From assembly GCA_045837725.1 (NCBI GenBank), contig JBEWZL010000124.1, forward strand, positions 62,001-126,000: a stretch of 64,000 nt of DNA. The letters are read 5' to 3'. The notes under the pieces are model-generated. The model saw only the letters and a list, made by a program, of their open reading frames with translations, was not told where the DNA came from and searched no databases. Of the stretch, positions 1 through 10,923 are shown piece after piece (position 1 is the stretch's first letter; each line of letters begins with the position of its first letter). A program made the position numbers and the translations under genes. The stretch is from Vermamoeba vermiformis. Lineage: Eukaryota; Tubulinea; Echinamoebida.

Positions 1-1988
1 ATCGACGGACTCGGTGTAGAAGCTGTAATAGTTCCACTCGTAGTTGTCGACGTAGCCACTGACCTTCTCAGCAAGGAACAAGTCACGGGTCACTAGGCAT
101 CAATAGTTAGTCCCGAGCACATCACTGACATAGCATAGTCATATTGATATATGAACTACTAGGCACGTACTTTGTTCGCAGTTTTGACCTCTGTAGCTAG
201 CATCGCATGCACAGTTGCTGCCAAAGATGCAACGGCCGTGAAGCGAGCACTTGGCCTCGCACTTTTGTTGAACAGCGCTGTTCAAGACCCAAGAGAAGCG
301 CGAGTCTCTGAAGGCGTAGAAACCAAAGTAGATCCATTGGTTGGCTACATCCACAATCTTCAAATCGAAGTTGTGCTTGATGCCAGTCTCGGCGTAGTCA
401 AAGTTAACGCGAGAGGGAACGCTTCCTTTCTATTTATAGCAATAAGACCGTTAGTATGAAATTAATAACAAGCGAAAGTTCTTTGGAAGATCGAGCAAGA
501 ATTTCATAAATTATTAAAAAACCCTCTTATATACCTTAACATAGATATCAACATCACTGTCGTTGGTCTCAGTAACGTTCCAGATGAGCTCGTTGGTAGT
601 AGGGCGGATCTTGAAGTACAACCAGCCGTACTTGGGGATCGAAACATCAGTAGCGGTATGAGGAGCAGTGATAGTGTTGACGGCTTTAAAACATTGTTAA
701 ACCACTTGCATGAAGTATGATATATCTCGTAGGACTTACTAACAGTGCAGTTAGCGCCTTCCCAAGGAGCATTGCAAACACATCTGCCAGCAACGCAATT
801 TCCGTGGCCATTGCAGTTATCAGGGCAACCGTCTATTGGTGGTTAGTATGTTATAGGTGCCTAGTATAACGTATATTCAAAGAAAATATGTTTGTAGTTG
901 ATAGACTAAGCTAAATTTCTTGAGTTAATTAGCCCGTGTAACGGTAACTTTTCAGATGGGATCTAAAATCTGGCTTGTAGCTCTTATTTTATGCATATTT
1001 GACTTATTATTATTTAATATGGCAATACTTTCATTTAATGATGCTATAAATAAGCTAATTGAAACTTACTGCTTGCGGCATCAGAGTGGAAGTTGATGGT
1101 GAAGTAAGTGTTCTTGAAACCGAAAATACCAATGTAGTACAAGTTGGTGTTGCTATTGATACAATATATAAGCAAAAAATCAAATAAATTATTTGCTTGC
1201 GAACCGCAGTTCAGAAATTTAGCTCGATCGACGAAAGTTTGAGAGATTTGCTTTGACTCGGAGTCGTAGCACTTACGCTTCAGCGGGAATAACAAGCGAG
1301 AAGCTCTTCTTAATGGTAATATCTCTCCAATCAAATTCGCTCAAAGTGGGCAATTGGTTGCGACGAACATACAAATCCGCATCACCTTTAAAAAAAATTT
1401 TCAGATCAGCCACTATAATCATTTGCTTCGCTTCTAAAACGATCTCAAATATTTTTGATCGACTTAATATATCAGTCAATATAATAATTACCATCGTTGG
1501 TTTCGTTCACGATAATGGTGACTGGATGGTTGAGGGAAGCTGGGGGCTTGTTAATAGCATAATAGAGCCATGTGCTGGCTTCAACATATTGACCGGTAAG
1601 TACACTGCCAAGAGTGACGTTCTGCAAAGCTGTAATAAGAGTTGTTAGGTCAATACTAGATTCGATCAGAAAATATTTTTGACAAGTATCTGAAATTATT
1701 ATTAAACGTGCATAATATTATTACTTGGCACAAATATCATAGTGCACGAAGAAATAATAATTATTAATAATTTCTGAGCTGTTATTTGATTCTGTAATTG
1801 TGCAAATCTGAATGTGGCTGTTGCTGCTTATGCTTACGAATAGAGCAATCGAGGCCGACTCTATTAGCAACACATGTGCATGAACCAGTTTGTTGATTGC
1901 AAGTGCCCATATTGGAGCAATTGTTCGGACAATCTCTGGCCAAAGCCAATCCGATAATAACGAGCACCACTAATACTTTTGCGAGCAT
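1..1988 (-). CDS. Secreted EGF/PPC-repeat protein (C-terminus beyond left edge)
   Basis: The start is the ATG at 1986-1988, which opens a signal peptide (MLAKVLVVLVIIGLALA) directly followed by an EGF-like module (CPNNCSNMGTC...CTC...GLDC). At least eight exons join in phase and give an alternation of EGF-like modules and roughly 110-residue beta-sandwich units. The second EGF is CPDNCNGHGNC and the third is CSLHGRC...CACDASYRGQNC. The sandwich units carry the W-L-Y-Y/F ... N-E/D-T-N-D-x-D-x-D-[LI]-Y-V pattern typical of bacterial pre-peptidase C-terminal (PPC) domains, for example GDADLYVRR and SDVDIYVKKGS. About 420 residues lie in the window and the last sandwich unit is cut by the edge. 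It is probably exported, as an adhesion, lectin-like or matrix protein; that role is inference. The architecture is read from the spliced translation and is fairly secure, but no close named homologue is recognised. Confidence 0.75.
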
Positions 1989-2244
1989 GATTCTAAGCAA
2001 GCTAAAATAATATTACTCTACTTGGTGCTAATAATATTATTACAGAACGAAAAAGACGGGTGTTCAAAGAAGAAAAAATATTGCCCAAATTTGAACTTTC
2101 GAGGTGAAAGTTTGGCACGTACTGAACACATCACAATAGCTGTTCTTATGGTTTGATAAGATATACTAATACACGGATGATATACCATAGAAGTTCGACG
2201 AGTTAAAAGCTATTTACAATTGAGATCGAGAGATGCAGTCGACC

Positions 2245-3645
2245 CTAACACCTACATCCACTCGAAGAATTCGAATTATCTTGATATGTTACAAATTCAT
2301 CATCGTTATTAGTCTTCTTATTGTTGTCAACCGTAAGCTTAATGTGGTTGCTAGAATTTGTTCGGATCGAGGGACTACTTTCGCCGGATGTGCTCGTCGT
2401 TCCACTGCTACCGTTATCGCTCCTTCGAATAGAGCTGCTAGAAGAGCTCGCCCTGATATTATTGCTGCTATTTGTAACCTCTGGCCGCTTCTCCTGAGGT
2501 CCAAAAAAGTGCGTGCCAACAATGTCAAACAAACTACAAAAAGAAGCATTAGAATACTGAGGTTAGCAAGATCTATCGTTTGTATTAGTGATATGTCTAA
2601 TTTCAACACGCGATATGATATACTTACGCATCTATGCCTTCACCAGTTCGAGCTGAAGTTTCCGCGTATTGAGCTCCGATGGAGGCAGCAAAACTTTTTG
2701 CAGTTTCAACGCTAACTGTTCGTAGTTGTGGATGTTCTTTGACCATGTCGACTATAGTATACTTATTAGTACGAGTGTTTTGAGGAAGCATTTATAAAGT
2801 TTAATTCATCGCGTACTTTTGGATCCGACCACTACTTTAAAGGCGTTTTCTGTTTGTCTATTGAGCATTTCTAAATATCTCGGAAGTTTTTCAAAGCTTG
2901 GTTTGGACGTTACATCTATTAATTAATAATATTAGAGCTTTGTATTCGAGTCGTAGCCTGGATTTCAAATTTCATTAAAAATTTGCTCTACCAAATACTA
3001 AAAGAGCCACGTGTGTATTTCGACAATAGAAGCTGATTAATGAATCATATTTTTCTATAATATAATGGCATTATTATTTTGTTTGAAGGCTATTTCGCCT
3101 CCAGATCGCAATTTATTTACCCTGCCCAGCAGTATCCTGCACGAATTTAATTAGCTATGAATGTTAAATATGTTGAAATATATAATATTGACTTACCCAT
3201 ACGCAGAAGATATAATCATACCACTTCTTAACGGCAAAGTGGGCTCCAATTGTCTGACATCCAAATTAAATCAGTCAACTTCGGGTTATTTGAAATTGAA
3301 TTATCGCGCATTATTTTCATATTCATTATTATTTAAATATGCACGATGATTTGGTTCTAAAAACGATGGTGCAGCTGCACTCTGATTTTGTGAGCGCCTT
3401 TTCTTATTTTCGAAATTACTTACAGATACTGTATTATTTACGAATTGATCTTGGACATATCTTTGAACCAAACACGTTTTGCCTATTAAATTAACGCCTC
3501 GATTAAAATTTATTTAGTAGCTAAAATTAAAACTAAAACAAATCCGGAACTTGGTTTATCAAAATCAGTGCTAATATCCTGACTTACCAACACCAACATC
3601 ACCAAGCGTGATGATTTTTAGATCGACTTTTGCTTGTGTGGTCAT
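2245..3645 (-). CDS. Rab-family small GTPase, Rab20-like
   Basis: Seven exons splice in phase into a complete Rab. The G1 loop is GDVGVGKT, split by an intron after GVG. The switch I region is TVSTIGAHFAVKKW, G3 is WDTAGQEKY, G4 is reduced to GSKIDMV where NKxD is usual, and G5 is ETSAR. The protein ends in CRC, a double-cysteine geranylgeranylation motif. A switch region with VST(I/V)GxxF..K(K/Q)W resembles Rab20, which acts on phagosomes and endosomes; assignment to Rab20 rather than Rab24 or a lineage-specific Rab is inference. The hypervariable tail is unusually long (about 80 residues) and is almost all Ser, Asn, Thr and Arg. The start is supported by the short N-terminus MTTQAKVDLKIITLG. 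It would act in membrane traffic on the cytosolic face of endomembranes. Confidence 0.87.
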
Positions 3646-3729
3646 TTGCAAGCAACGCAAATAAAATAAGTTTATTTTTTTGTTATTTACATAGTTACAC
3701 AGGGGTCACTTCTATATTTAGTTCTAGGT

Positions 3730-4023
3730 TCACCAATATTTGTTGTGACGCGATCGTCGAAGGAGCTCGTCCAACTTTTCGTTGATCTCCTCGATCTGGT
3801 AGTCGTTTGCATCCAACCTTTTGTTGAGGGCTTTAAAGTGTTTATCGTTTGAAGTTTTGAGCTCTTCGAACTTCTTGTCGTTCGTACTTTTGAGCTCATC
3901 TATTCGCTTCTCAAGGCCTTTAAGGGCCACATGGTTGCTGTGGATCGCATATTTCAGGCCGGTTAACTCTTGTCTCAGCGCTTCAGCTCTGTTTGAGGTT
4001 ATACCGAATAGAAAGTAATCCAT
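3730..4023 (-). CDS. Small coiled-coil protein (97 aa)
   Basis: This is a single-exon gene. The N-terminus MDYFLFGITSNRAEAL is followed by a heptad-rich helix with many Lys, Glu, Leu and Asn residues (GLEKRIDELK, KFEELKTSNDKHFKALNKRL, KLDELLRRS). The whole chain could form one long coiled coil. A diverged copy of the same gene lies just upstream at 4350-4735 and shares the start (xxFxFxxxSNRA) and the Lys/Asp/Leu helix, which supports this being a real gene family. No family is recognised, and neither a signal peptide nor a membrane segment is visible. Function is unknown; a self-associating or scaffold role is only a guess. Confidence 0.55.
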   Translation of the reverse strand: MDYFLFGITSNRAEALRQELTGLKYAIHSNHVALKGLEKRIDELKSTNDKKFEELKTSNDKHFKALNKRLDANDYQIEEINEKLDELLRRSRHNKYW

Positions 4024-4097
4024 GGTTAGTATTACTTCGGATGATTGACTTGTGGTTTATCGTGAGTGTCTGAACATAAAAATTGCAGATTAATTGC

Positions 4098-4500
4098 AGG
4101 ACAAGAAAACCACCAAGATCCGCAAACAACAGCAAATTAGCGATCAACTGAGTTTACTTATAATACACAATATACAATATTTACAAACGATATTGAGTTT
4201 ACCACCGGCCACGACTGTTAGATTAAGTATTTACTTTAATCTTAATATTTCGGCGCGACGTGAACTCATCTACCTTTTTATTTATTTTAATGTTTAGTTT
4301 TAATTATACAACCTTTTCGGAGGGCACAAGTTTTGATCCTAACAGCGTTTTAGAGACGGGTGATTTTTATGTAAAAAAAGAGGAAGAAAACGACCAAGAT
4401 CCGCAAACAGCAGCAAATTAGCAAGCAACTGAGTTTACTTCTAATACACAATACACAATATTTACAAACGATACTGAGTCTACCACTGGCCGATGCAAGC
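4098..4500. repeat. Direct duplication of about 115 bp (copies 4098-4215 and 4382-4500)
   Basis: Two stretches share CAAGATCCGCAAACA-CAGCAAATTAGC, CAACTGAGTTTACTT, AATACACAATA and ATATTTACAAACGATA in the same order, at an estimated 85-90 percent identity by eye. The second copy is the 3' end of the decayed coiled-coil paralogue at 4350-4735. The first copy sits upstream of the intact gene at 3730-4023 without a coding region beside it. It is therefore probably the tail of a third, mostly deleted tandem copy. Confidence 0.6.
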
Positions 4501-4735
4501 CTTTCGACCTTGGACTCAAGTTTCTCAACTCGATTGCACAAGTTGTTGACCGTAGCTATCAGCTGGTCAAGCTTGTTGTTCATTAGGTCGAACTTGCCGT
4601 TCATTTGGTCGAACTTGAGGTCGGCCTTGCTGTTGGTAGCGTCGATCTTAATTCGAGCTTCCCGATTGGGTTCTCGAATCTCTCCTCAAGAAGTTTCGCC
4701 CTGTTCGAGGATACGCTGAAAGGAAAAAAATTCAT
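4350..4735 (-). pseudogene. Coiled-coil paralogue with a broken frame
   Basis: The ATG at 4733-4735 opens MNFFPFSVSSNRAKLLEE, clearly the counterpart of MDYFLFGITSNRAEALRQ in the gene at 3730-4023. After about 20 residues the coiled-coil coding continues in another frame (NSKADLKFDQMNGKFDL, then NKLDQLIATVNNLCNRVEKL, then ESKVERLASAS), which needs one extra base to connect. The C-terminus then runs into Cys/Leu/Phe-rich residues that look non-coding. Either this is a decaying duplicate or one base is missing in the assembly. It is probably not functional as read. Confidence 0.5.
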
Positions 4736-4836
4736 TATTTGCTGTTGTGGTTGTTGGTTGTAGTTGGTGAACGAAGAAAAGATCTTCGAAAAAAATGCAC
4801 CGAAAATGTTGTGAACTTCTTCAATGTTTAACTTAC

Positions 4837-5027
4837 TTGAGTACCCTTTCGATTGCAACTGTGACGACCACTCCAGTGGCAGGACCAATGATTTTCTCGA
4901 CGTTTATGGCGCATGAACCGCCAGATCCTTTTGATGAAGCGCTGAAGGAGTGCCAAAGCGCGGCGTAGTATGGATGTTGCTTAGGATTATCCAATATTGC
5001 AGGGCGTCGAGTTTCATGTCGAATCTG
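4837..5027 (-). other. Orphan exon-like open frame
   Basis: This is an open minus-strand frame with no ATG of its own. It ends ...GSGGSCAINVEKIIG, PATGVVVTVAIERVLK and is followed at once by a GTAAGT donor. The amino-acid make-up looks like a folded domain rather than chance. Upstream it is closed by a stop, and no matching exon was found on either side. It could be a remnant of a gene once located here, or an exon whose partners I failed to join. Confidence 0.3.
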
Positions 5028-5048
5028 TTAGCTTTTTCGCTCCTGGTG

Positions 5049-5275
5049 GTCGTTACTTTCACCTGCACTCAGTCAATCTTAACTGCAAATTGACCGATCC
5101 GATTCTTGAGTATCCCCTCAAAAAATTTTGGTCTGCTTAGGAAATTCTCGAATATCTAGTACAATATCTCAATAAGGAATTATACTATTGGTCAGCTAAG
5201 AAATAGGACAAGATTTTTGAGCTCTACGAACGAATGAAGATCGAGTTCGAACGCGAAGTCTTCTATAGTAAGAAG
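5049..5275 (+). pseudogene. Decayed coding relic, plus strand
   Basis: One plus-strand frame reads like protein (LTDPILEYPLKKFWSA, EILEYLVQYLNKELYYWSAK, DKIFELYERMKIEFEREVFY) but is interrupted by two in-frame stops, one after each of the first two segments. The repeated pattern of acidic/Leu helix followed by W-S-A suggests two degenerate repeats of an alpha-helical protein. The family is not recognised. No start or splice frame restores it, so it is called a relic with low confidence. Confidence 0.25.
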
Positions 5276-6104
5276 CTCATAATATATATATACTATAAAT
5301 GCGAAATAATAGTATTTCGAGGTAGAAGGCCGAAAGTGAGGCTCAAAGTTGGATTTGACCGCCAAAAAAAGTTCGAAATTCAATTTCGATCCAGATGATT
5401 TTAATAATTTCAAATAACCTTATAAATTGTTTAATATATCGTATAGATGTCAATTTGAGGCTTTGATGAATTTTTAAAAACTTATGGACCGACCTGAAAA
5501 CGCATCGGGTTTCGTACTGGCCTGGAATTCAGAAAGACGAAGCCGCAACCAGTCTCTAGTCTATAATATAATTTTTTAAATAGCTAATAACCACATTCTA
5601 AACACTTACGGCGCTATTCGGGGTTGCTGGCAAAGGTTGAGTCCGATGTGGGCGCTTAAACACCTAGCCAGGAGAGATATGAGCAGCAAGTAGTCCATTC
5701 AAGCTTATCGCGAAGTTTTGTCAACACATTCCGTACTGTCGAAGAATAAGGAGTGGTTGTTGACTAGCGCGAGAGCAGAAAAATGAACTTCAAAAAACAA
5801 CTATTATTTTAATATTCAAGTTTAGTTTTTGAATATGTGCGGCCCATTAAAATGATCGATTAATTACCTTGAATACTTATTGACATTGTAAATCTTCTCT
5901 CTTACAGCTAACCAATAATTTCATAAGAAGATTTGCGCGCCAAATAAAATACTTTACTTCAAATGGCTCCTTTAGACATTCTATCACAATGACTGAAATG
6001 TAGTATCGAAGAGAGTGTGCATAAACCACATGGTGTTGCAGAAAACGTCAAACAAAAAAAATCCTGGTTCTGATCACCACAAAAACCTCCACCAAACCGC
6101 CACA
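5276..6104. other. Intergenic, no clear gene
   Basis: About 800 bp, AT-rich in its second half, without an open frame that looks coding or any repeat I can define. A short plus-strand frame from 5484 (MDRPENASGFVLAWNSERRS) may be another fragment of the relic to its left. The last hundred bases are the leader of the F-box/ankyrin gene. Confidence 0.3.
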
Positions 6105-6198
6105 ATGAAAAGAAAATTATCTGACAGCAACGACGATAGACTGGTAAAGCGAGCACGAGTGAGTCTGAATGCGAGACTTTTCGCAATTTATTTAATTA

Positions 6199-7343
6199 AT
6201 GGATTTTACAGATCCCTTGGAGAACGACGTCTGCTGCCCTGAATTACCATCCGAAATATGGTTTACTATATTAGAAGCACTTATAATACATTGCTATGAT
6301 CGTAAGCATTGTGCTTATTTTGCCTGGATCGAGCTAGCACTATTGAGCAGCACCTCCAAACGACTTCTATCGGAGTGCCAAAAATTCAAGCAAATCAAGT
6401 CCTTAGTACCTGAGGAACAACCCAGTGCCTTTTCATTCAAGAACTATTTTGCCGGACTCTGCTCGATAAGCTGTCTCAAGTACGCGCACGAACGAGGTGT
6501 CAAAATGGGCCCACACCACTGTCATATTGTTATCGGGAGAGGCAATATAGAGTGTCTCAAGTATTTGCTGAGCATTGGAACACCTGCCGGAGAACACCTT
6601 GAGCTAACTGCGTGTCATGCACCTCTCGAATGCGTCAAGTTTGTCTATGAGTATCAAGGAGGTCAGTAACTCACCAAGTCCTCGCAATGCACTCATCGTT
6701 TATAAATAGGCAAGTGGCGCCAGCCACATCGGATTTGTAGTAGTGCAGCTTCTAGCAAGCAGCTAGACGTCTTAAAGTTTGTTCATGAAAACGGAGGTAC
6801 GCAAACAACACTAGCGACGTGTACTAAGCAGCGCTGCGTATTGTAGGTGAATGGAACGTTAAAGTTTGTGAAGAGATAGCGAAGCACGGTCGATTGGACA
6901 TGCTTCAGTACGCACGCGATCACGGCTGTCCGTGGAACGATGAAGTCTATTGTGAAGCAGCATTCCACGGACGCGTTCACATCCTGAAGTACGCTCTTGA
7001 GAATGGATGTAAGTTCAGTGAGTTAGTTGGGCAAAGCAATCTGATAGCATTTGCTCATTGATCAGGTCCGTGGAACTACCCCGCACAAGAAAGTTGCTTC
7101 CGTCGTGCAACCTCACAAGGGCATCTAGACGCACTGAAGTACCTACGCCAAATCTGCGGCTTTTGGTGCAGTGCGACCTGCATAATTGCGGCCAGGGATG
7201 ATCAACTCGAGTGCTTGATCTACGCACGTCAGCATGGAGCTGAATGGGATCGCGATGCGGTAGTTACTGTTGCAGAGAACAATGGCAGTAAGAAGGTTCT
7301 CGAGTATCTCCAAAGCGAGTTGGCTGATATTGCAAATAAATAA
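6199..7343 (+). CDS. F-box/ankyrin-type repeat protein
   Basis: Four exons give about 320 residues. Near the N-terminus ELPSEIWFTILEALI followed by LALLSSTSKRLLSECQKF is an F-box-like helix bundle. It is followed by about eight divergent ankyrin-like units of the kind common in amoebae and giant viruses (LKYAHERGVKMG, LDMLQYARDHGCPWN, ILKYALENGCPWN, LDALKYLRQICGFW). Introns fall at equivalent phase-1 positions after the Gly of the repeat, as expected for exon duplication. The likely role is a substrate adaptor of an SCF ubiquitin ligase. The start at 6199 is open to question. A more usual N-terminus for this family, MKRKLSDSNDDRLVKRAR (6105-6158), lies just upstream and ends at a GTGAGT donor, but its phase does not match the acceptor at 6211 by one base. 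Confidence 0.7.
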
Positions 7344-7580
7344 TAATCAGCTTACACATGTTTACCAGTATTGCTTCATATATTGTCGAGTTAGTAAAAT
7401 GCAAGTTCTTCTGCCAAGGATTGACCTTGGGTGAGCAACGCGAGTGCGAGCGGCTTGCAGGGCACACGTATGTTAAATATCTGCACGTAGTCAAGTAGGG
7501 TAATTAAATATTTAAATAGGCCTATTAAATTAACGCACTACAATAGTAAACGAGAGATATTGGATTCATAGCACTTAAGC

Positions 7581-10500
7581 TTAATCGAACTCTACGAGAT
7601 ATTGCATGTATTGCTGGTTTTGCTTGTATATCGCAAACTCTGTTAAAATGACGAAATTAGCCGAGCAGCTCTACAGTAATTAAATTAACTATCATTACCG
7701 TCATCTTGGAATTCAGTATCATCGGCTCTGGGGTCTCCGTGAATCGAATCGTAACCCTTTGGAGGCGCTTCAATTTTGCCGTCCTACATCCGGAGTTAGC
7801 GCCGATTCTAAATTAAGTCGTATATGCCTCTGAATAGAAGTATTTTATTATACTTGCCTGCTTGACTTGATCATAGACTTTTCCAAGCGCAACACGGGCT
7901 AACAAGAAGAACGAAGTGCCCTTGGATCCGGGGTGGCAGTACTGACCACTGGTCTCGAAACAATCGCCAAAGTAAATACCTGAGCGATATATTAGCGACA
8001 TATAATATATAAAGAAAAGGGTAGAAGTATATTTTTACCTTTTCCGAGCCAGCCAAAGTCAGTTCTGGGAATGCCCATTGCGGTCACAGCTTGCGGCATC
8101 AAAATACCACGAGACAACAAACCGACCCAGTTCTAATATAACAAAGTTAATATTATCAGCATACTGTAATATTATCAATATACTATGATTATAGTATTGC
8201 TTGGTGATTACGTACCGAAATTCTGGATCCGTGGTAGAGCAGTCTTTCGTTGCCGATCTTTTTAGCGAAAGCTTTGCGCTCTTCAGCACGATTGACGGTG
8301 TAGATATTAACGAGGTTGTAGAATCCGGACAAATCATCTTCGGTCATATCTTTCATGCTCTGCGCGTACTCCTTGCGCTCGTCTTCGTCCATGTTCTTGT
8401 CGTTGATGTGTTGCTGGATGTCGGCACTTTCGATCAAGTAGCGCAAGACTTCCTTGTACTCGTCGCTGTCCTTGTCCAAGCATTCAATCTTGTTGTTGAG
8501 CGCGTCGTATTTGGCGTCTAAAAGAAAATTAAAATGATGCGTTTAAGCAGATTCGGATCTGGTTACTAACCAATGTCTTCATCGAACAAGACGTTTCCTT
8601 GCTCTCCACTGTTGACATTAACCATGTCTCGCATGAGCTGCAGCAGTTCCTCCTTTTCTTTGTACATCTCTTCAGTCTTGATGATGGCGGAGCGGATTGC
8701 GTCTTTAGTTCTGCCAATTTTGTGAGGGATACTACGTAGTTATTGTTAGTGGTGCGTATTAATAGTACGTAGTATATATAGATTATTTACATGGTATAGA
8801 ACTCGCTAGAAAGTTGTTCCAGTTCCTTATCCTTATTGCCCTTCTTTTTAAGCGATGCATAGATCTTCTGCAACACTTCTTCGCCTTTCTCGACCTGATC
8901 GAGGGTCAAAGTACCCAAAGGGGTCATAATACCGTCCTCTGAAAAACGAGGTGAGTTAGTTAGATCCCGTTACAAAAGCTAGCCAAAATAAATTTACCAG
9001 TAATTTCGACGGATACTTTGTTGGTAAGAGAGCTCGTAGCTTCCTCGTAGATGTAGCGAACGAGTTCTTGAACCTGAATTAATTACTAGTTAGCGCATCC
9101 AGAATTATTTAGTAAATTTGAAATTTACCTCAGGAGAAAGCTTTGATTTGCTTGAAGCACTCTTCTTGACATCTTTCTTCGCAGCTGGCTTGTTGCCGCC
9201 AGAAGTTGGCTTTTCGCCGCGGCCTTGAGTTGCTTTGGCCTTATCCGATCCGATCTTGGTTGTCGCCAATTGAATCGGCTTGTAGCCCTTCTTAGCCGAT
9301 GTCTTCTCCTTATAGATTGTTACGAAGCCAGCCTACAATGTACGAATAAATTAAGACCTGGTATTGAAAGGAGATAGGTGGATCGGGCTTACAATGGCGT
9401 CGTCCAAATCGTCATAATAACGAGTTTCTTTTTGGCCGGCATCAGGGTTGGTATGCAAGTCATCAGTTCGACCATAATGAGTGTAGAGCTATAGAAACAA
9501 ACGAAATGAGTAAATTTTGGTCAAACTTTGGTCAACGAAGAAAAATTTAGTTGTGGCGATCAAAACGTACTCTGAAAGTCTCTTTCTTGCCAACTTTAGC
9601 GGTGTGCAATTCAAGGGCGTAGTATTTGTTGTGATTGCTCTTGAAGTCAGTAACTTGCAACGTAACGCTGTCGTAGATCTCGAAGTCGCTCGGGAATGAC
9701 GGCTCGCCTGCAGCACCAGCCTTGTAGGACTTGACCTTGGAGCCTCTTCCTTTAACTTCATCGATCTTGATGCGCTTGAGAGGACCACCTAAATCCAAGT
9801 CAATATGTTTCATGCACTTTTGCCACTGGTAGATCGGCAGGCTTCTTTGTGCGTTGCATAATTCGAGCCGATAAAGAGTTAAGTATTTTTAATAGCTTAC
9901 CAGTTTCGCTGAATCCAGAATCAGGGGCAGCACGTTTCTTTGAGGCAGTAGCTTTAGGTTTTTCTTCTTCCTCGGATTTTTCCTCCATTTCCTCGTCTTC
10001 GTCTTCATCCTCTACAGGCTCGGGCTCTTTATTCTTTTTAGAAGGTGCTTTGGCTTTAGCAGCGCTTGGCTTGACTGCGGCAGGCTTTGGTGCGGCCTTC
10101 TTCGGTTTTACATCCTGACAAATCAGATGAGAAAGAAACAAACAAACATATGTAAGACAGAGTTACGTTGGCTAGGAGGTATAATTTACTATATAGCAAT
10201 CCTATGTTGTTATTTACCTCGTTCAAAAGATAATCTTCGTGGTTGACAGATTCACCGGCAAGTAAATCAATAACAAAATCAATGGACACAATAGGCGTGC
10301 CATTCTTAATAGCGTCATTGACCTTGCCCGTGGGACTCTCAACTTCCTGTTCGGTAGTAACAAGATGCGTTGTGGCTTTGGTTACAGTCGTTGACACGCT
10401 ACCACCTATAATACGCAATAATGCAGGTTAGTATTTTATATAATTTTGAAGCGTTAATTTGATTTTTTTGGAGACTTTGGGAATTAAATTGAATTAACTG

Positions 10501-10691
10501 AAAGGGATCGCGGTTGAAATAACAGTCCCATTACTCGTAATAATTACGATCTTGTATATATACTAACCAGCTGCTTTAATTAGCTTCGTGTATTCGTCGC
10601 GCGTCTTGTAAAACTTGCCACTAAGGCAGAAAGTGAAATCTGACAAATCTGCTTCAGCCTTTTTAGGCGCTGGTTTCTTCTTTGGTGGCAT
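7581..10691 (-). CDS. PARP: Poly(ADP-ribose) polymerase, BRCT-WGR-PRD-catalytic
   Basis: The start is MPPKKKPAPKKAEA, a basic nuclear-type N-terminus. The order is: a BRCT domain (FTFCLSGKFYKTRDEYTKLI ... VTKATTHLVTTE ... IVSIDFVIDLL), an acidic and Lys/Ala-rich linker, a WGR domain (YDSVTLQVTDFKSNHNKYYA ... LYTHYGRTDD), the helical PARP regulatory domain (VQELVRYIYEEA ... GTLTLDQVEKGEEVLQKIY), and the catalytic domain. The H-Y-E triad is present: His in LLYHGSRISN, Tyr in GKGIYFGDC and Glu in DDEFAIYK. It would use NAD+ to build poly(ADP-ribose) at DNA breaks in the nucleus. The layout matches PARPs known in Dictyostelium, which lack the Zn-fingers of animal PARP1. The penultimate coding intron (7784-7857) uses a GC donor (CAG/GCAAGT). 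The last short exon encodes the FAIYKQNQQYMQYLVEFD end. Confidence 0.93.
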
Positions 10692-10923
10692 TAGCGGCTA
10701 ACGTGCTATCAATCTCAAAATTACAGAGAGATAAAACAGATATTTTGGGCGATTGAATTGTTTAGCGGAAAAGACAACCAAAAATACGCGGGAAGGGAAA
10801 TTCACCAAAAGCACGCGCTGATAAATATTTTGCCGTTTAGTACACAAAGAGCACTGGGAGGTAGTTGTCATCATACTATTATTTTTGGTTGTTAATTGTT
10901 CATAATACTATATTGTTAGAGAG

